The notes under the pieces were generated by a model. That model was not told where the DNA came from. It did no database searches and saw only the letters and a list, made by a program, of their open reading frames with translations. The position numbers were made by a program, and so were the translations under genes. From Methyloversatilis universalis FAM5 (GTDB lineage: Bacteria; Pseudomonadota; Gammaproteobacteria; Burkholderiales; Rhodocyclaceae): DNA of 64,000 nucleotides. How positions within the stretch are numbered: position 1 is the first letter of the stretch; each line of letters begins with the position of its first letter. Positions 1 to 7,271 of this stretch are shown in pieces. The stretch spans positions 1 to 64,000 of the forward strand of contig NZ_AFHG01000049.1 of the NCBI RefSeq assembly GCF_000214035.2. Direction: 5' to 3'.

Positions 1-438
1 GAAGCGGAAGACCGCAGCCACTGCCTCTGCCCGGCGGGCAAGCGGCTGTATCGCAACGGCGGCGAATGCACGATCAACGGCTACGCGGCCACCAAATACA
101 CCGGCGCCGCACGCGACTGCGTGCCGTGCGATCAGCGCAGCCGCTGCCTGCGTACGCCGGACACAACGAAAGTGCGGCAGGTCGCCTTCTTCCGCGGCAA
201 GCGAGGCGACGCCGAATCACACACCGAGCGGATGAAGCGGCGCATCGATTCCACGGAAGGCAAACGGATGATCGCCGCCCGCTTCGCCACGGTAGAACCG
301 GTGTTCGGCAACCTGCGGCACAACAAGCGGCTCGCCCGCTTCACGCTGCGTGGGCGCACAAAGGTGGATGGGCAATGGAAGCTGTACTGCCTGGTGCACA
401 ACATCGAAAAGCTCGGGCACCACGGCTACGCAAATTAG
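1..438 (+). CDS. IS1182-type transposase, C-terminal part
   Basis: The reading frame is open from the first base and ends with TAG at 436-438, so only the last 145 codons of a DDE transposase are visible. The segment has a cysteine-rich stretch (CPAGKRLY, CVPCDQRSRC) followed by VEPVFGNLRHNK. In IS1182/IS5-like DDE_Tnp_1_6 transposases the Glu of that last motif is the third catalytic acid. It is followed by the usual C-terminal KLYCLVHNIEKL helix. The protein would cut and rejoin the ends of its own element. Whether the 5' part is intact cannot be seen because the window begins inside the gene. The frame has no internal stop, so there is no sign of decay in the visible part. Confidence 0.8.
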   Translation, partial: EAEDRSHCLCPAGKRLYRNGGECTINGYAATKYTGAARDCVPCDQRSRCLRTPDTTKVRQVAFFRGKRGDAESHTERMKRRIDSTEGKRMIAARFATVEPVFGNLRHNKRLARFTLRGRTKVDGQWKLYCLVHNIEKLGHHGYAN

Positions 439-611
439 GTAAGCTCGCGAACGAGCCACGACGACGGCATCGCGCCGGTCACGGGCATGGGCTGAAGTCA
501 GGAGACGACGATGAAACGAAGATCGCGGGGCTGAAATGAGGATGAACGACTTCGGACCGGCCAAGGCCGGATGCAACCGCTTGCCCCGGAACGGGGTATT
601 TCTACAGCGTC
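1..611 (+). mobile_element. 3' part of an IS1182-like insertion sequence
   Basis: The transposase tail ends at 438 and is followed by about 170 bases without a convincing gene. That stretch has short GC-rich inverted segments (CCGGCCAAGGCCGG and CCCCGGAACGGGG) just before the GTTAGGC heptamer at 612. I place the right end of the element near 605-611 because the next bases look like an integron-type recombination site. The left end is outside the window, so terminal repeats and target duplication could not be compared. The right boundary is therefore an inference. Confidence 0.45.
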
Positions 612-911
612 GTTAGGCATCTGACGTGCGATACCCATCCGGTCAAGAAGTTCTTCCTGGCGATACGGTCCAGATCAACACACGCCATAGCGGTAAGGTG
701 GTTGCGTGCGTTGCCGAGGGCTTGTATCTGCCCCCTCATAGCGCCGAGCAGTGGGGCTATCTCCAGACCGGCGCGATGATCGACACCGATTTCGGTGGTT
801 TGGTCCACTATCCGGCCGAGAGTGATCTCACCGATGACGGCGTCGAGTTAATGCAGAGGGCGCCACAGTGATCACTACGACATTTCGTGCTCATCAGGAT
901 GGCTGCCTAAC
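612..911 (+). other. integron-cassette-like unit (GTTAGGC ... GCCTAAC)
   Basis: A single short gene (626-871) lies between GTTAGGC at 612-618 and GCCTAAC at 905-911. In integron cassettes the inserted unit starts at the crossover heptamer GTTRRRY, carries one ORF in the same direction, and ends with an attC site opening with RYYYAAC. Both heptamers fit these consensus sequences and have the expected order and spacing to the ORF. The rest of the terminal attC site is not visible: no second GTTRRRY closes it within 150 bases after 911. I therefore read this as a lone, probably immobile cassette remnant beside an insertion sequence. No integrase is in the window. Confidence 0.5.
626..871 (+). 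CDS. small conserved hypothetical protein (cassette-type)
   Basis: An 81-residue protein with a GTG start that opens only 8 bases after the GTTAGGC heptamer, as in integron cassettes. It begins MRYPSGQEVLPGDTV and contains a central SGKVVACVAEGLY segment, then EQWGYLQTGAMIDTDFGGL and VHYPAESD. This pattern matches, from memory, a family of small proteins of unknown function that start with a Tyr-Pro-Asp/Ser-Gly motif, resemble a KOW/SH3-like barrel, and are often seen in gene cassettes. No signal peptide, membrane segment or catalytic motif is evident. By eye the base composition is less GC-rich than the chromosomal genes around it. Its function is unknown. Confidence 0.6.
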   Translation: MRYPSGQEVLPGDTVQINTRHSGKVVACVAEGLYLPPHSAEQWGYLQTGAMIDTDFGGLVHYPAESDLTDDGVELMQRAPQ

Positions 912-1196
912 ACCTCGTATATGGACTCCCCCCAAAATCAAGACTGACCGACAGTCTGGTTTTCCCGGATAGATCACTTGCAGTCATCTATCCGGCATCC
1001 GTAGTACGTTCTGAGTGACCCGTGCCGACACCGAATCTGCGCGGCGATCGCCAATCGATACAAGCGGCACGCGTTTCGCTGACGGAAGGGTTGTCGGCAT
1101 GCGGTCCTGAGGGTGTGACCCAGTCGGCCCTGATGGGCGATGTGATTCATGCCATCCCGTGGCGGGAAGTACGTGCCCTTCTCAGACGATTTTTCA
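872..1196. other. non-coding stretch with two hairpins
   Basis: No supported gene lies in these 325 bases. Two inverted repeats stand out. AGACTG (941-946) and CAGTCT (952-957) form a short hairpin flanked by an A-run and a T-run (AAAATCA ... GGTTTT), terminator-like in either direction. CCGGATAGAT (965-974) and ATCTATCCGG (986-995) form a perfect 10-bp stem with an 11-base loop. The segment TGGACTCCCCCCAAAATC at 922-939 resembles the outer ends of some IS3-like elements, so this may be a scar of a second element. That last point is weak. Confidence 0.4.
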
Positions 1197-1673
1197 ATGC
1201 TTAAACGCCAAGCCCTCGAATCCGATCTTGAAGCGCTGGTGGTGGTGTTCACCACTGCGGTGCACGCGCTCGCCGGCGGCGCCTACACCGCGGAACAGTG
1301 CCACGCGTGGGCACCGATTCCGCCGGATGCGGAGGGCTGGCGCAGCCGGCTGTCCGGGTTGAAGGTGATGCTCGCCTGCGAAGGTGAGCAGTTGGCGGGT
1401 TTCATCGGCTACGCGCGGAGCGGGCATGTCGATCTGCTGTTCACCGCGCCACCGTTCGCCCGCCGAGGGGTGGCGACGGCGCTGTTCGGTGCGGCCTGCG
1501 CGGACATGCGCCGGGCGGGTGCGCAGCGTCTGAGCACTGAAGCGAGTCTGGCCGCCCGGCCCTTCTTCGAGCGGCAGGGTTTGACGGTGGTTGGTGAAGA
1601 GGAGGTGCTGCGGCAGGGCGTGGCGCTGCGCCGATTCCGGATGACCGGCGACTTGCGCTTGCCCGACGCTTGA
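1197..1673 (+). CDS. GNAT-family N-acetyltransferase
   Basis: A 158-residue protein starting MLKRQALESDLEALVVVF, the usual beta1-alpha1 opening of a GCN5-related acetyltransferase. The acetyl-CoA loop is seen as VDLLFTAPPFARRGVATALFGA (the R/Q-x-x-G-x-G/A motif around residues 84-95). The C-terminal RLSTEASLAARPFFERQGL resembles the late helix-strand where N-acetyltransferases often carry the FYxxxGF-type motif. It transfers acetyl from acetyl-CoA to an unknown amine. I start at ATG 1197 because the upstream in-frame ATG at 1149 adds residues that do not look like the family. It stands alone between the cassette region and the next gene. Confidence 0.8.
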   Translation: MLKRQALESDLEALVVVFTTAVHALAGGAYTAEQCHAWAPIPPDAEGWRSRLSGLKVMLACEGEQLAGFIGYARSGHVDLLFTAPPFARRGVATALFGAACADMRRAGAQRLSTEASLAARPFFERQGLTVVGEEEVLRQGVALRRFRMTGDLRLPDA

Positions 1674-1786
1674 TCGGCGGAGAGCGCGGCCCACGACCTC
1701 GCATTGCTATGATCGTCCGTCGCCCGGCGATCCGCCGGCGCTGCGGGCGATCTTCATTCCCGGCGGGCCTGTTCCGGAATGCATTC

Positions 1787-2197
1787 ATGCGCACAAGCAG
1801 CTGGTATTCGAATTTCGCGAAGGCGACCGCGCGTTTCTGCGGGCGGCCCCGGACGTTTGTTCTGGCGCTGCTGGTCATCGTGGTCTGGCTGGTTACCGGG
1901 CCGATCTTCGACTACAGCGACACCTGGCAGCTGGTGATCAATACCGGCACCACCATCGTCACCTTCCTGATGGTGTTCCTGATCCAGAACACGCAGAACC
2001 GCGACACCGAGGCGATACAGGTGAAGCTCGACGAGCTGATACGCGCGACCCGCGGTGCCCACAACGCGCTGCTCGATCTCGAAGAGCTGGAGGACGAAAC
2101 GCTGGAGGCCTTCCGCAAGCGCTATCAGCTGCTCGCCACCCATGCGCGGGCGGAGATGGGACGCGGCTTCCAGGACACCGGCACGCCCGAAGCCTGA
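1787..2197 (+). CDS. low-affinity iron permease family protein
   Basis: A 136-residue protein with two predicted membrane helices, about residues 23-41 (FVLALLVIVVWLVTGPIF) and 50-68 (ending TFLMVFLIQNTQNRD). The block TFLMVFLIQNTQNRDTEAIQ is the signature of the Fe_permease/low-affinity iron permease family (PF04120). A short cytoplasmic coiled tail rich in Glu and Arg follows. The fungal members are proposed low-affinity iron transporters, but the role of the small bacterial members is not established. I start at ATG 1787; longer in-frame starts would add an Arg/Pro-rich leader that does not match the family. Confidence 0.75.
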   Translation: MRTSSWYSNFAKATARFCGRPRTFVLALLVIVVWLVTGPIFDYSDTWQLVINTGTTIVTFLMVFLIQNTQNRDTEAIQVKLDELIRATRGAHNALLDLEELEDETLEAFRKRYQLLATHARAEMGRGFQDTGTPEA

Positions 2198-2347
2198 TCG
2201 GCCGCTGTTATGCCTGCGGACCATCTGGCTGCCGGATTTCGGTGCGGCCAGATGCGCGCCGGCCGGTGGTTCGCGCTATCGTCGCCGATCATCCAAGGCG
2301 TCGAACGCGCGCAGACCTGCGCGGTCTACGCCGCCACAGGAGGACGC

Positions 2348-2797
2348 ATGAAAACCTATTCGAAGTCACCCGAGGCAATCGCCCGCCTCGACCCCGAGCA
2401 GTACCGCGTGACCCAGCAGAACGGCACCGAATACCCGGGCACCGGCGAATACCTGCACAACCACGAACCGGGCATTTACGTGGATATCGTGTCCGGCGAG
2501 CCGCTGTTCGCGTCGGGCGACAAGTTCGAGTCCGGCTGCGGCTGGCCCAGCTTCACCAAGCCGATCGAACCGGCGCACGTGGTGGAACTGCGCGACTCCT
2601 CGCTCGGCATGATCCGCACCGAAGTGCGCTCGAAGCACGGCGACAGCCACCTCGGCCACGTGTTTCCGGACGGCCCGCGCGACCGTGGCGGTTTGCGCTA
2701 CTGCATCAACTCGGCGTCGCTGCGCTTCATCCACCGTGACGACATGGTGGTCGAGGGCTATGGCGACTATCTCGACCAGGTGGAGGACGTGCGATGA
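2348..2797 (+). CDS. msrB: peptide-methionine (R)-S-oxide reductase MsrB
   Basis: This 149-residue enzyme reduces the R epimer of methionine sulfoxide in oxidised proteins. Family motifs are [10 protein letters not shown] near residues 25-35, CGWPSF near 58-63, [12 protein letters not shown] near 98-109 and the catalytic [12 protein letters not shown]. The two CxxC pairs that bind structural zinc in many MsrB proteins are absent, so it belongs to the zinc-free form. The ATG at 2348 follows an AGGAGG ribosome site directly. The stop overlaps the msrA start by four bases (ATGA), so the two reductases are translationally coupled. The short protein has no export signal and should act in the cytoplasm. 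Confidence 0.95.
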   Translation: MKTYSKSPEAIARLDPEQYRVTQQNGTEYPGTGEYLHNHEPGIYVDIVSGEPLFASGDKFESGCGWPSFTKPIEPAHVVELRDSSLGMIRTEVRSKHGDSHLGHVFPDGPRDRGGLRYCINSASLRFIHRDDMVVEGYGDYLDQVEDVR

Positions 2798-3303
2798 GCA
2801 GCGAACGCGCAGTGCTGGCCGGCGGCTGTTTCTGGGGCATGCAGCAGCTGATTCGTCGTCTGCCCGGCGTGCTGTCGAGCCGGGTGGGCTACAGCGGCGG
2901 TGACGTGCCGAACGCGACCTACCGCAACCACGGCATGCACGCCGAGGCGATCGAAGTGGTGTTCGACCCGGCGGTGCTGAGCTACCGCCGGCTGCTGGAA
3001 TTCTTCTTCCAGATTCACGACCCGACCACCCCCAACCGTCAGGGCAACGACCGCGGGCCCTCCTACCGGTCGGCAATCTACTGGTGCAGCGAAGCGCAGC
3101 GCGAAGAGGCGCTGCGCACCATCGCCGACGTCGATGCCTCCGGCCTGTGGCCAGGCAAGGTGGTGACCGAAGTCGAGCCGGTGGGCGATTTCTGGGAAGC
3201 CGAAGCGGAGCACCAGGACTATCTGGAGCACTTCCCGAACGGCTACACCTGCCACTTTCCGCGGCCGAACTGGGTGCTGCCGAAGCGCGACGCCGCCGCC
3301 TGA
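2794..3303 (+). CDS. msrA: peptide-methionine (S)-S-oxide reductase MsrA
   Basis: This 169-residue enzyme reduces the S epimer of methionine sulfoxide. The active-site motif GGCFWG is at residues 10-15, with the nucleophilic Cys at 12. VGYSGGDV, the conserved [16 protein letters not shown] and the HDPTT block follow. It overlaps msrB by four bases and makes a two-gene repair operon with it. A resolving cysteine in the C-terminal region (YTCHF) is present. Nothing is unusual in length or start. The pair makes a complete methionine repair set for both epimers. Confidence 0.96.
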   Translation: MSSERAVLAGGCFWGMQQLIRRLPGVLSSRVGYSGGDVPNATYRNHGMHAEAIEVVFDPAVLSYRRLLEFFFQIHDPTTPNRQGNDRGPSYRSAIYWCSEAQREEALRTIADVDASGLWPGKVVTEVEPVGDFWEAEAEHQDYLEHFPNGYTCHFPRPNWVLPKRDAAA

Positions 3304-3325
3304 GCGGTGACGCCGCGCAGGCGGC

Positions 3326-4300
3326 TCAGGCGGTGCGTCTGCGGGTGGCTACACCCAGCAGCGCGAAGCCGGCGAGCATCAGACCCCAGGTGGCCGGCTC
3401 CGGTACCGGCGGCGCGACCACGGTGGCGGTCAGCAGGCCGGTGTCGCCCTGCAGTGCATAGCCTTCGGGCAGCAGGATGCTCAGGCGGCCGGTGTTGAAG
3501 CCGTCCGCCGCGCCCCAGGACTGGCTGTAGTCCTGGGCGCCGACGATGGGGATGAGCGGCTCGGTATTGACCTGGGTGTGCATGCTGGAGATCAGCGAGA
3601 ACGATTGTCCGGCCGCCATCGACACGGTGAGCCGTATTTCGCCGATCAGATTGTCCATGTCGTCGCTGATCACCGCATGCGTGGCGCCGGCGTAGGCCAC
3701 ATCTCGGTAGATGAAGCCGGGTTCGAAGTAGGTGACGTTGGCTTTGCTCGTCGTATTGACCACGGTGTCGTCGAGCAGATAGCTGCTGAAGGTGAGCGAC
3801 GATCCGTAATTGACCTGGGTGAAGGGCACCGTGGCCGACGGCAGCGACAGCGTGAGCGAGGCGCCGAGCTGGTGGAACACGTTGCCGCCCCAGGTGTGGA
3901 AGGCACCGTCGAAGGTGAATACGAAAGTGACATCGATCAGCGGATTGCTGCCCGGCGCCGCCACCACCGTGCCCTGGCTGAGGGTCTGTCCGTTGGCGGT
4001 GGCCAGCATCAGGTCCGGAATGCCGCCGACACCGCGGGTGTCGATCGCGCTGTAGACGCGGATCACGCCGCTGTCGTCGCTGGCCTGGGCCTTGGACACT
4101 ACTGATACGCCGCCTGCCGATACATAGGGCGTTTCGGCGAGGTTGAGCGACTGCTGACCGCTTCCCAGCGCAATCTGGCCGGTACCGGGCGGCGTGGAGA
4201 TCTGCACCTGGGTGCTCGCGCCGGCCGGCAGGGCGAGGCTGGCAAGCAGTGCGGCGGCGATCAGCGGACGTGACGGGATGAGGGCATACGTGGGGTGCAT
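3326..4300 (-). CDS. PEP-CTERM sorting domain protein
   Basis: A 324-residue exported protein. It has an N-terminal signal peptide (hydrophobic SRPLIAAALLASLALPAGA) and a long Ser/Thr/Val-rich beta-type body. The C-terminus carries the PEP-CTERM signal: VPEPATWG, then a hydrophobic stretch and RRRTA. Such tails are recognised by an exosortase/EpsH, which cuts and anchors or releases the protein at the cell surface. No exosortase gene is in the window. The body has no motif I can assign. The start at ATG 4300 is supported by AGGAGG ten bases upstream. A related tail occurs in 50772-51428, so this lineage uses the system more than once. Confidence 0.85.
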   Translation of the reverse strand: MHPTYALIPSRPLIAAALLASLALPAGASTQVQISTPPGTGQIALGSGQQSLNLAETPYVSAGGVSVVSKAQASDDSGVIRVYSAIDTRGVGGIPDLMLATANGQTLSQGTVVAAPGSNPLIDVTFVFTFDGAFHTWGGNVFHQLGASLTLSLPSATVPFTQVNYGSSLTFSSYLLDDTVVNTTSKANVTYFEPGFIYRDVAYAGATHAVISDDMDNLIGEIRLTVSMAAGQSFSLISSMHTQVNTEPLIPIVGAQDYSQSWGAADGFNTGRLSILLPEGYALQGDTGLLTATVVAPPVPEPATWGLMLAGFALLGVATRRRTA

Positions 4301-4536
4301 GGGCAGGTTCCTCCTGGCGGGACATGGACCGACGGAAACAGCCCGTGCCCCGCAGCAAGATGCACACCAGCCGCGAACCCTTCGCATACGAATCAATGGT
4401 TTGCGTACGAAGCGAAGTGTACGGTGCGGCGGCTGTAAGGCAGGCCGACAGTGACGCTGCCACGATGCCCGACGCATTCCGGCCGGTGGCCGCGTCATTG
4501 CGGCCGGCCGGTGGCGACAGCAGCGGTGAACGAAAA

Positions 4537-4567
4537 CGGCGGACATGGGCACCCCCCATGTCCGCCG
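4537..4567 (-). terminator. terminator of the dmm operon
   Basis: A 13-bp perfect stem (CGGCGGACATGGG at 4537-4549, its complement at 4555-4567) with a 5-base loop sits 25 bases after the dmmD stop. On the minus strand it is followed by TTTTCGTT, as in an intrinsic terminator. Confidence 0.8.
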
Positions 4568-4591
4568 TGAGCTGCCGCAGTGCGGCGCTGC

Positions 4592-5635
4592 TTACTCGGG
4601 CTGCGTGCCGGCCGGCAGCACTTCTCCGTCGTCGAACTTCGACAGCCACTCGAGGGTGGTGGGCTTGTAGCGCACCAGGCCCTTGTACTCGGCCAGTTCG
4701 TTCGGCAGCGTGCTCAGCACACGATGCAGACGCTTGGCCCAGCGCGGGTAGGTGGCCAGTTCGTTCATGCTGGCGAGGTAGCCACGGATCGAGAACAGCA
4801 TGCCGTTGCTGCGCGGCAGACGGAACAGGGCCTGTAGTTCGACCCGCAGATGCACCTTGTCGCCGACATTGTCCGGCGTGACGCTGGCGCGGTCCGGACC
4901 CCATTCGGGGTAGGTTTCCGGCGAGGTGTCGAGGCGCGGGTTGATGGTCATGGTCCAGTTCAGGCGGCGCACCGGGCGACCCTGCTGCAGCATGAGCAGG
5001 TATTTCAGCGCGCGCTCGAACACGCCCAGTTCGTGGGCCAGCGGCACCGGGCCGTGCCATTCCATGAAGCTCATGCCGGCATCGAACATGAGCGACCAGT
5101 CGGCCTGCGAGGTGATCATGCCGGAGTCGGCAAACAGGTTGTTGTCACGCTGGTCCATGATGACGAAGTCACCCTGGGTCTGGCGCGTGATGTACTCGAA
5201 CGGCGGGCAGGGCAGCGTTGCGGCGTTACCGAAGGTGAAGGTCTGGTCGATGCCCAGCGGCTTGTTCACCCAGTGCCAGCGGTCACCGTCCTTGGTCAGC
5301 GTGAACAGCTCCGGGTAGTCGCGCGACAGCGACTCCATGATCAGTTCCAGCGTGTCCCACTCGGCGTCCATCATGTGCGGCAGCGACACGCAGCGGCCCG
5401 GGTCGCGCTCCAGCGTGATCGCGCGGTCGCGCATTTCGGCGATGTAGTGCTCGTCGATGTCGAAGGCGTTCTCGAACACCGAACCTTCCGGCCCCTTGGT
5501 GTGCGGCTCCATATTGACCGAGTACATGTACTGGTCCTGATGGAAGGGGAAGGGGAAGCGGCGGATGCCCTTCGGCGAGTTGCGGTAGGTGTAGGTACCG
5601 CGGAAGGTTTCGTCCGGCTTGAATGCGATGGTCAT
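4592..5635 (-). CDS. dmmD: haem-dependent oxidative N-demethylase (dimethylamine monooxygenase haem subunit, DmmD-like)
   Basis: A 347-residue member of the DUF3445/HODM family, the haem-binding catalytic subunit of dimethylamine monooxygenase. Family members oxidise a methyl group of a secondary amine with O2, giving a primary amine and formaldehyde. Here the likely substrate is dimethylamine. Family-like blocks are GIRRFPFPFHQDQYMYSVNM near residue 23, PDYPELF-type SRDYPELFTL, DQTFTFGNAATLPCPP, and DWSLMFDAGMSFMEWHGPVP in the middle. It is the last gene of a four-gene minus-strand operon, 13 bases after the reductase gene. The start has a strong GAGGAGG site. Substrate assignment rests on the DmmA and reductase partners and on the nearby tmm and tdm genes. 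Confidence 0.88.
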   Translation of the reverse strand: MTIAFKPDETFRGTYTYRNSPKGIRRFPFPFHQDQYMYSVNMEPHTKGPEGSVFENAFDIDEHYIAEMRDRAITLERDPGRCVSLPHMMDAEWDTLELIMESLSRDYPELFTLTKDGDRWHWVNKPLGIDQTFTFGNAATLPCPPFEYITRQTQGDFVIMDQRDNNLFADSGMITSQADWSLMFDAGMSFMEWHGPVPLAHELGVFERALKYLLMLQQGRPVRRLNWTMTINPRLDTSPETYPEWGPDRASVTPDNVGDKVHLRVELQALFRLPRSNGMLFSIRGYLASMNELATYPRWAKRLHRVLSTLPNELAEYKGLVRYKPTTLEWLSKFDDGEVLPAGTQPE

Positions 5636-5648
5636 GATGTGCTCCTCC

Positions 5649-6608
5649 TCACAGGTTCAGCGTCAGGCAGCCGCCCTTCAGGCGGGAGACGCAGGGCATG
5701 ATCTTCTTGCCCGAGGCGCGCTCTTCGGCGCTCAGGTACAGGTCGTGATGGATCAGTTCGCCGCTGGCATCGACCACTTCCAGTTCGCACTGGCCGCAGG
5801 CGCCGCCACGACAGAGGTAAGGCGCATCGACGCCCTGCTGTTCGATCGCTTCCAGCAGTGACAGGTCGCTCGGCACGGTGAAGGCCTTGCCGGACGCGGT
5901 GAGCTTCACGTCGAACGGCTCACCGCCGGTCGGTGCCAGGAACTGCTCGCTGTGCAGATGGCTTTCCGGCCAGCCCAGTGCCTTGCCGGCGTTCATGCTG
6001 GCGGCCACCATGCCGCCCGGGCCACAGATGTAGAAGTGGGTGCCGAGCGGGCGGCCGGCCAGCAGCGACGAGAACTCGATCTGTTCGCGACGCGACTGCA
6101 CGTAGTGATGGATGCGACCCGGTGCCAGCGCTTCGAGCTCGTCGACGAACACGCCGTACTCCGGCGCGCGGTAGGCGTAATGCACTTCGAAGTCGGCGCC
6201 GAGGCGAGCCAGTTCGCGTGCCTGCGAAAGAATCGGCGTAATGCCGATGCCGCCTGCCACGAGGATGTGACGGCGGCCGAGGCGGTTCAGCGCGAACAGG
6301 TTGACCGGCGCGGCAATGTCGATGCGCATGCCTTCGCGCGCCTGCTCGTGCAGCCAGCGCGAACCGCCACGCGAATCTTCCTGCTTGCGCACGGCCACGC
6401 GCCAGGTCTTGCGGTCGGTCGGGTCGCCCAGCAGCGAATAGGGATTGCGGTGCGTACGCTCGCCCAGCGGCAGCGACAGCACGATGTGGCTGCCGCCGGA
6501 ATAGACCGGGAAGTCGTCGCCGTCGGTGCGCGACAGGCTGAATTCGCGGATGCCCGGCGCCAGGTCGCGGATGCGGCGGATTTCGACGTTCAGGGATGCG
6601 CTGCTCAT
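5649..6608 (-). CDS. dmmB: ferredoxin reductase subunit of dimethylamine monooxygenase (PDR/VanB type)
   Basis: A 319-residue phthalate-dioxygenase-reductase-type protein. It has a flavin-binding barrel at about 1-105 (RNPYSLLG at 54-61) and an NAD-binding domain at about 110-225 (AGGIGITPI, CGPGGM). A C-terminal plant-type 2Fe-2S domain has cysteines 266, 271, 274 and 306. It passes electrons from NAD(P)H to the catalytic haem subunit. The start codon overlaps the stop of the upstream DmmA-like gene by four bases, indicating coupled translation. Similar reductases serve other oxygenases. The role given here comes from its position between DmmA-like and HODM genes, matching described dmm clusters. 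Confidence 0.88.
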   Translation of the reverse strand: MSSASLNVEIRRIRDLAPGIREFSLSRTDGDDFPVYSGGSHIVLSLPLGERTHRNPYSLLGDPTDRKTWRVAVRKQEDSRGGSRWLHEQAREGMRIDIAAPVNLFALNRLGRRHILVAGGIGITPILSQARELARLGADFEVHYAYRAPEYGVFVDELEALAPGRIHHYVQSRREQIEFSSLLAGRPLGTHFYICGPGGMVAASMNAGKALGWPESHLHSEQFLAPTGGEPFDVKLTASGKAFTVPSDLSLLEAIEQQGVDAPYLCRGGACGQCELEVVDASGELIHHDLYLSAEERASGKKIMPCVSRLKGGCLTLNL

Positions 6609-7198
6609 GGGTAGACCACCTCCGCAGCAGGCACTTCGCCCGGCACTTCGGCATCGATCTGGAAGCCCATGTAGGCACCCAGGCGACGCGAGAAGTGATC
6701 GCGCACGAACAGCGATCGGCCGCAGCCGCTGCATGAAACGATATTGGTATGCACACCGCGGGTGATGGTGCGGCAATGGACGCAGAACACCGGGCGCGCC
6801 TTGGTGCCCAGCTGTGCGTGGCGGATTTCGTCGCGGCTCACGCCGAAAGTGTCGGCCAGCTGCGAAGCCTGCCAGATCGCGTCTTCGGCGCCGGCGAGGT
6901 AGATGCGTGTGCCCATCTGCGCCACATAGAAGGCGTCGCGCAGCACTTCCAGCGCCTCGGCCAGGGTGTGCGTTTCAAGGTAGAGCGCGGTGTCCGGCAG
7001 GTTCTGCGACCATGCGCTGCGGCTGTCGTCAGCCGGGCGCAGATGGACGACCGTGAGCGTTCCGCCGGGCGGGTTCGACAGCAGGCGCTGCGCGAGCGCG
7101 GCGTCTTCGGCACTGACGAACAGGATGTGGTGCGTGCCGGTACGGTCCCATTCGAGCTCGGCGTAGATCGGCTGGCTTTTGATCGCTGGAGTGGACAT
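6605..7198 (-). CDS. dmmA: dimethylamine monooxygenase subunit DmmA-like (rubredoxin-like)
   Basis: A 197-residue protein whose C-terminal part has two metal-binding pairs, C139-x2-C142 and C156-x2-C159. These are followed by the family block RSLFVRDHFSRRLGAYMG and a VPGE ending. The N-terminal part (about 1-130) is an alpha/beta region with AEALEVLRDAF and MGTRIYLAGAEDAIW, reminiscent of siderophore-interacting or reductase-like folds. DmmA proteins are required partners of the haem N-demethylase, and the rubredoxin-like iron site is a likely electron relay between reductase and haem. It is the second gene of the operon, coupled to the reductase by an ATGA overlap. Metal content is inferred from the cysteine spacing. 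Confidence 0.85.
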   Translation of the reverse strand: MSTPAIKSQPIYAELEWDRTGTHHILFVSAEDAALAQRLLSNPPGGTLTVVHLRPADDSRSAWSQNLPDTALYLETHTLAEALEVLRDAFYVAQMGTRIYLAGAEDAIWQASQLADTFGVSRDEIRHAQLGTKARPVFCVHCRTITRGVHTNIVSCSGCGRSLFVRDHFSRRLGAYMGFQIDAEVPGEVPAAEVVYP

Positions 7199-7271
7199 GC
7201 TGCGTCTCGATGCGTGGTGTTGCGGGGCGCCGCGCGCGGGGAGGCGCGCGCGGCGGTGGATCAGAGCGCGA

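Noticed and set aside
1022-1204. 60-codon frame before the acetyltransferase
   Set aside because: It overlaps the likely acetyltransferase start, has no ribosome site and resembles nothing. It is probably chance in GC-rich DNA.
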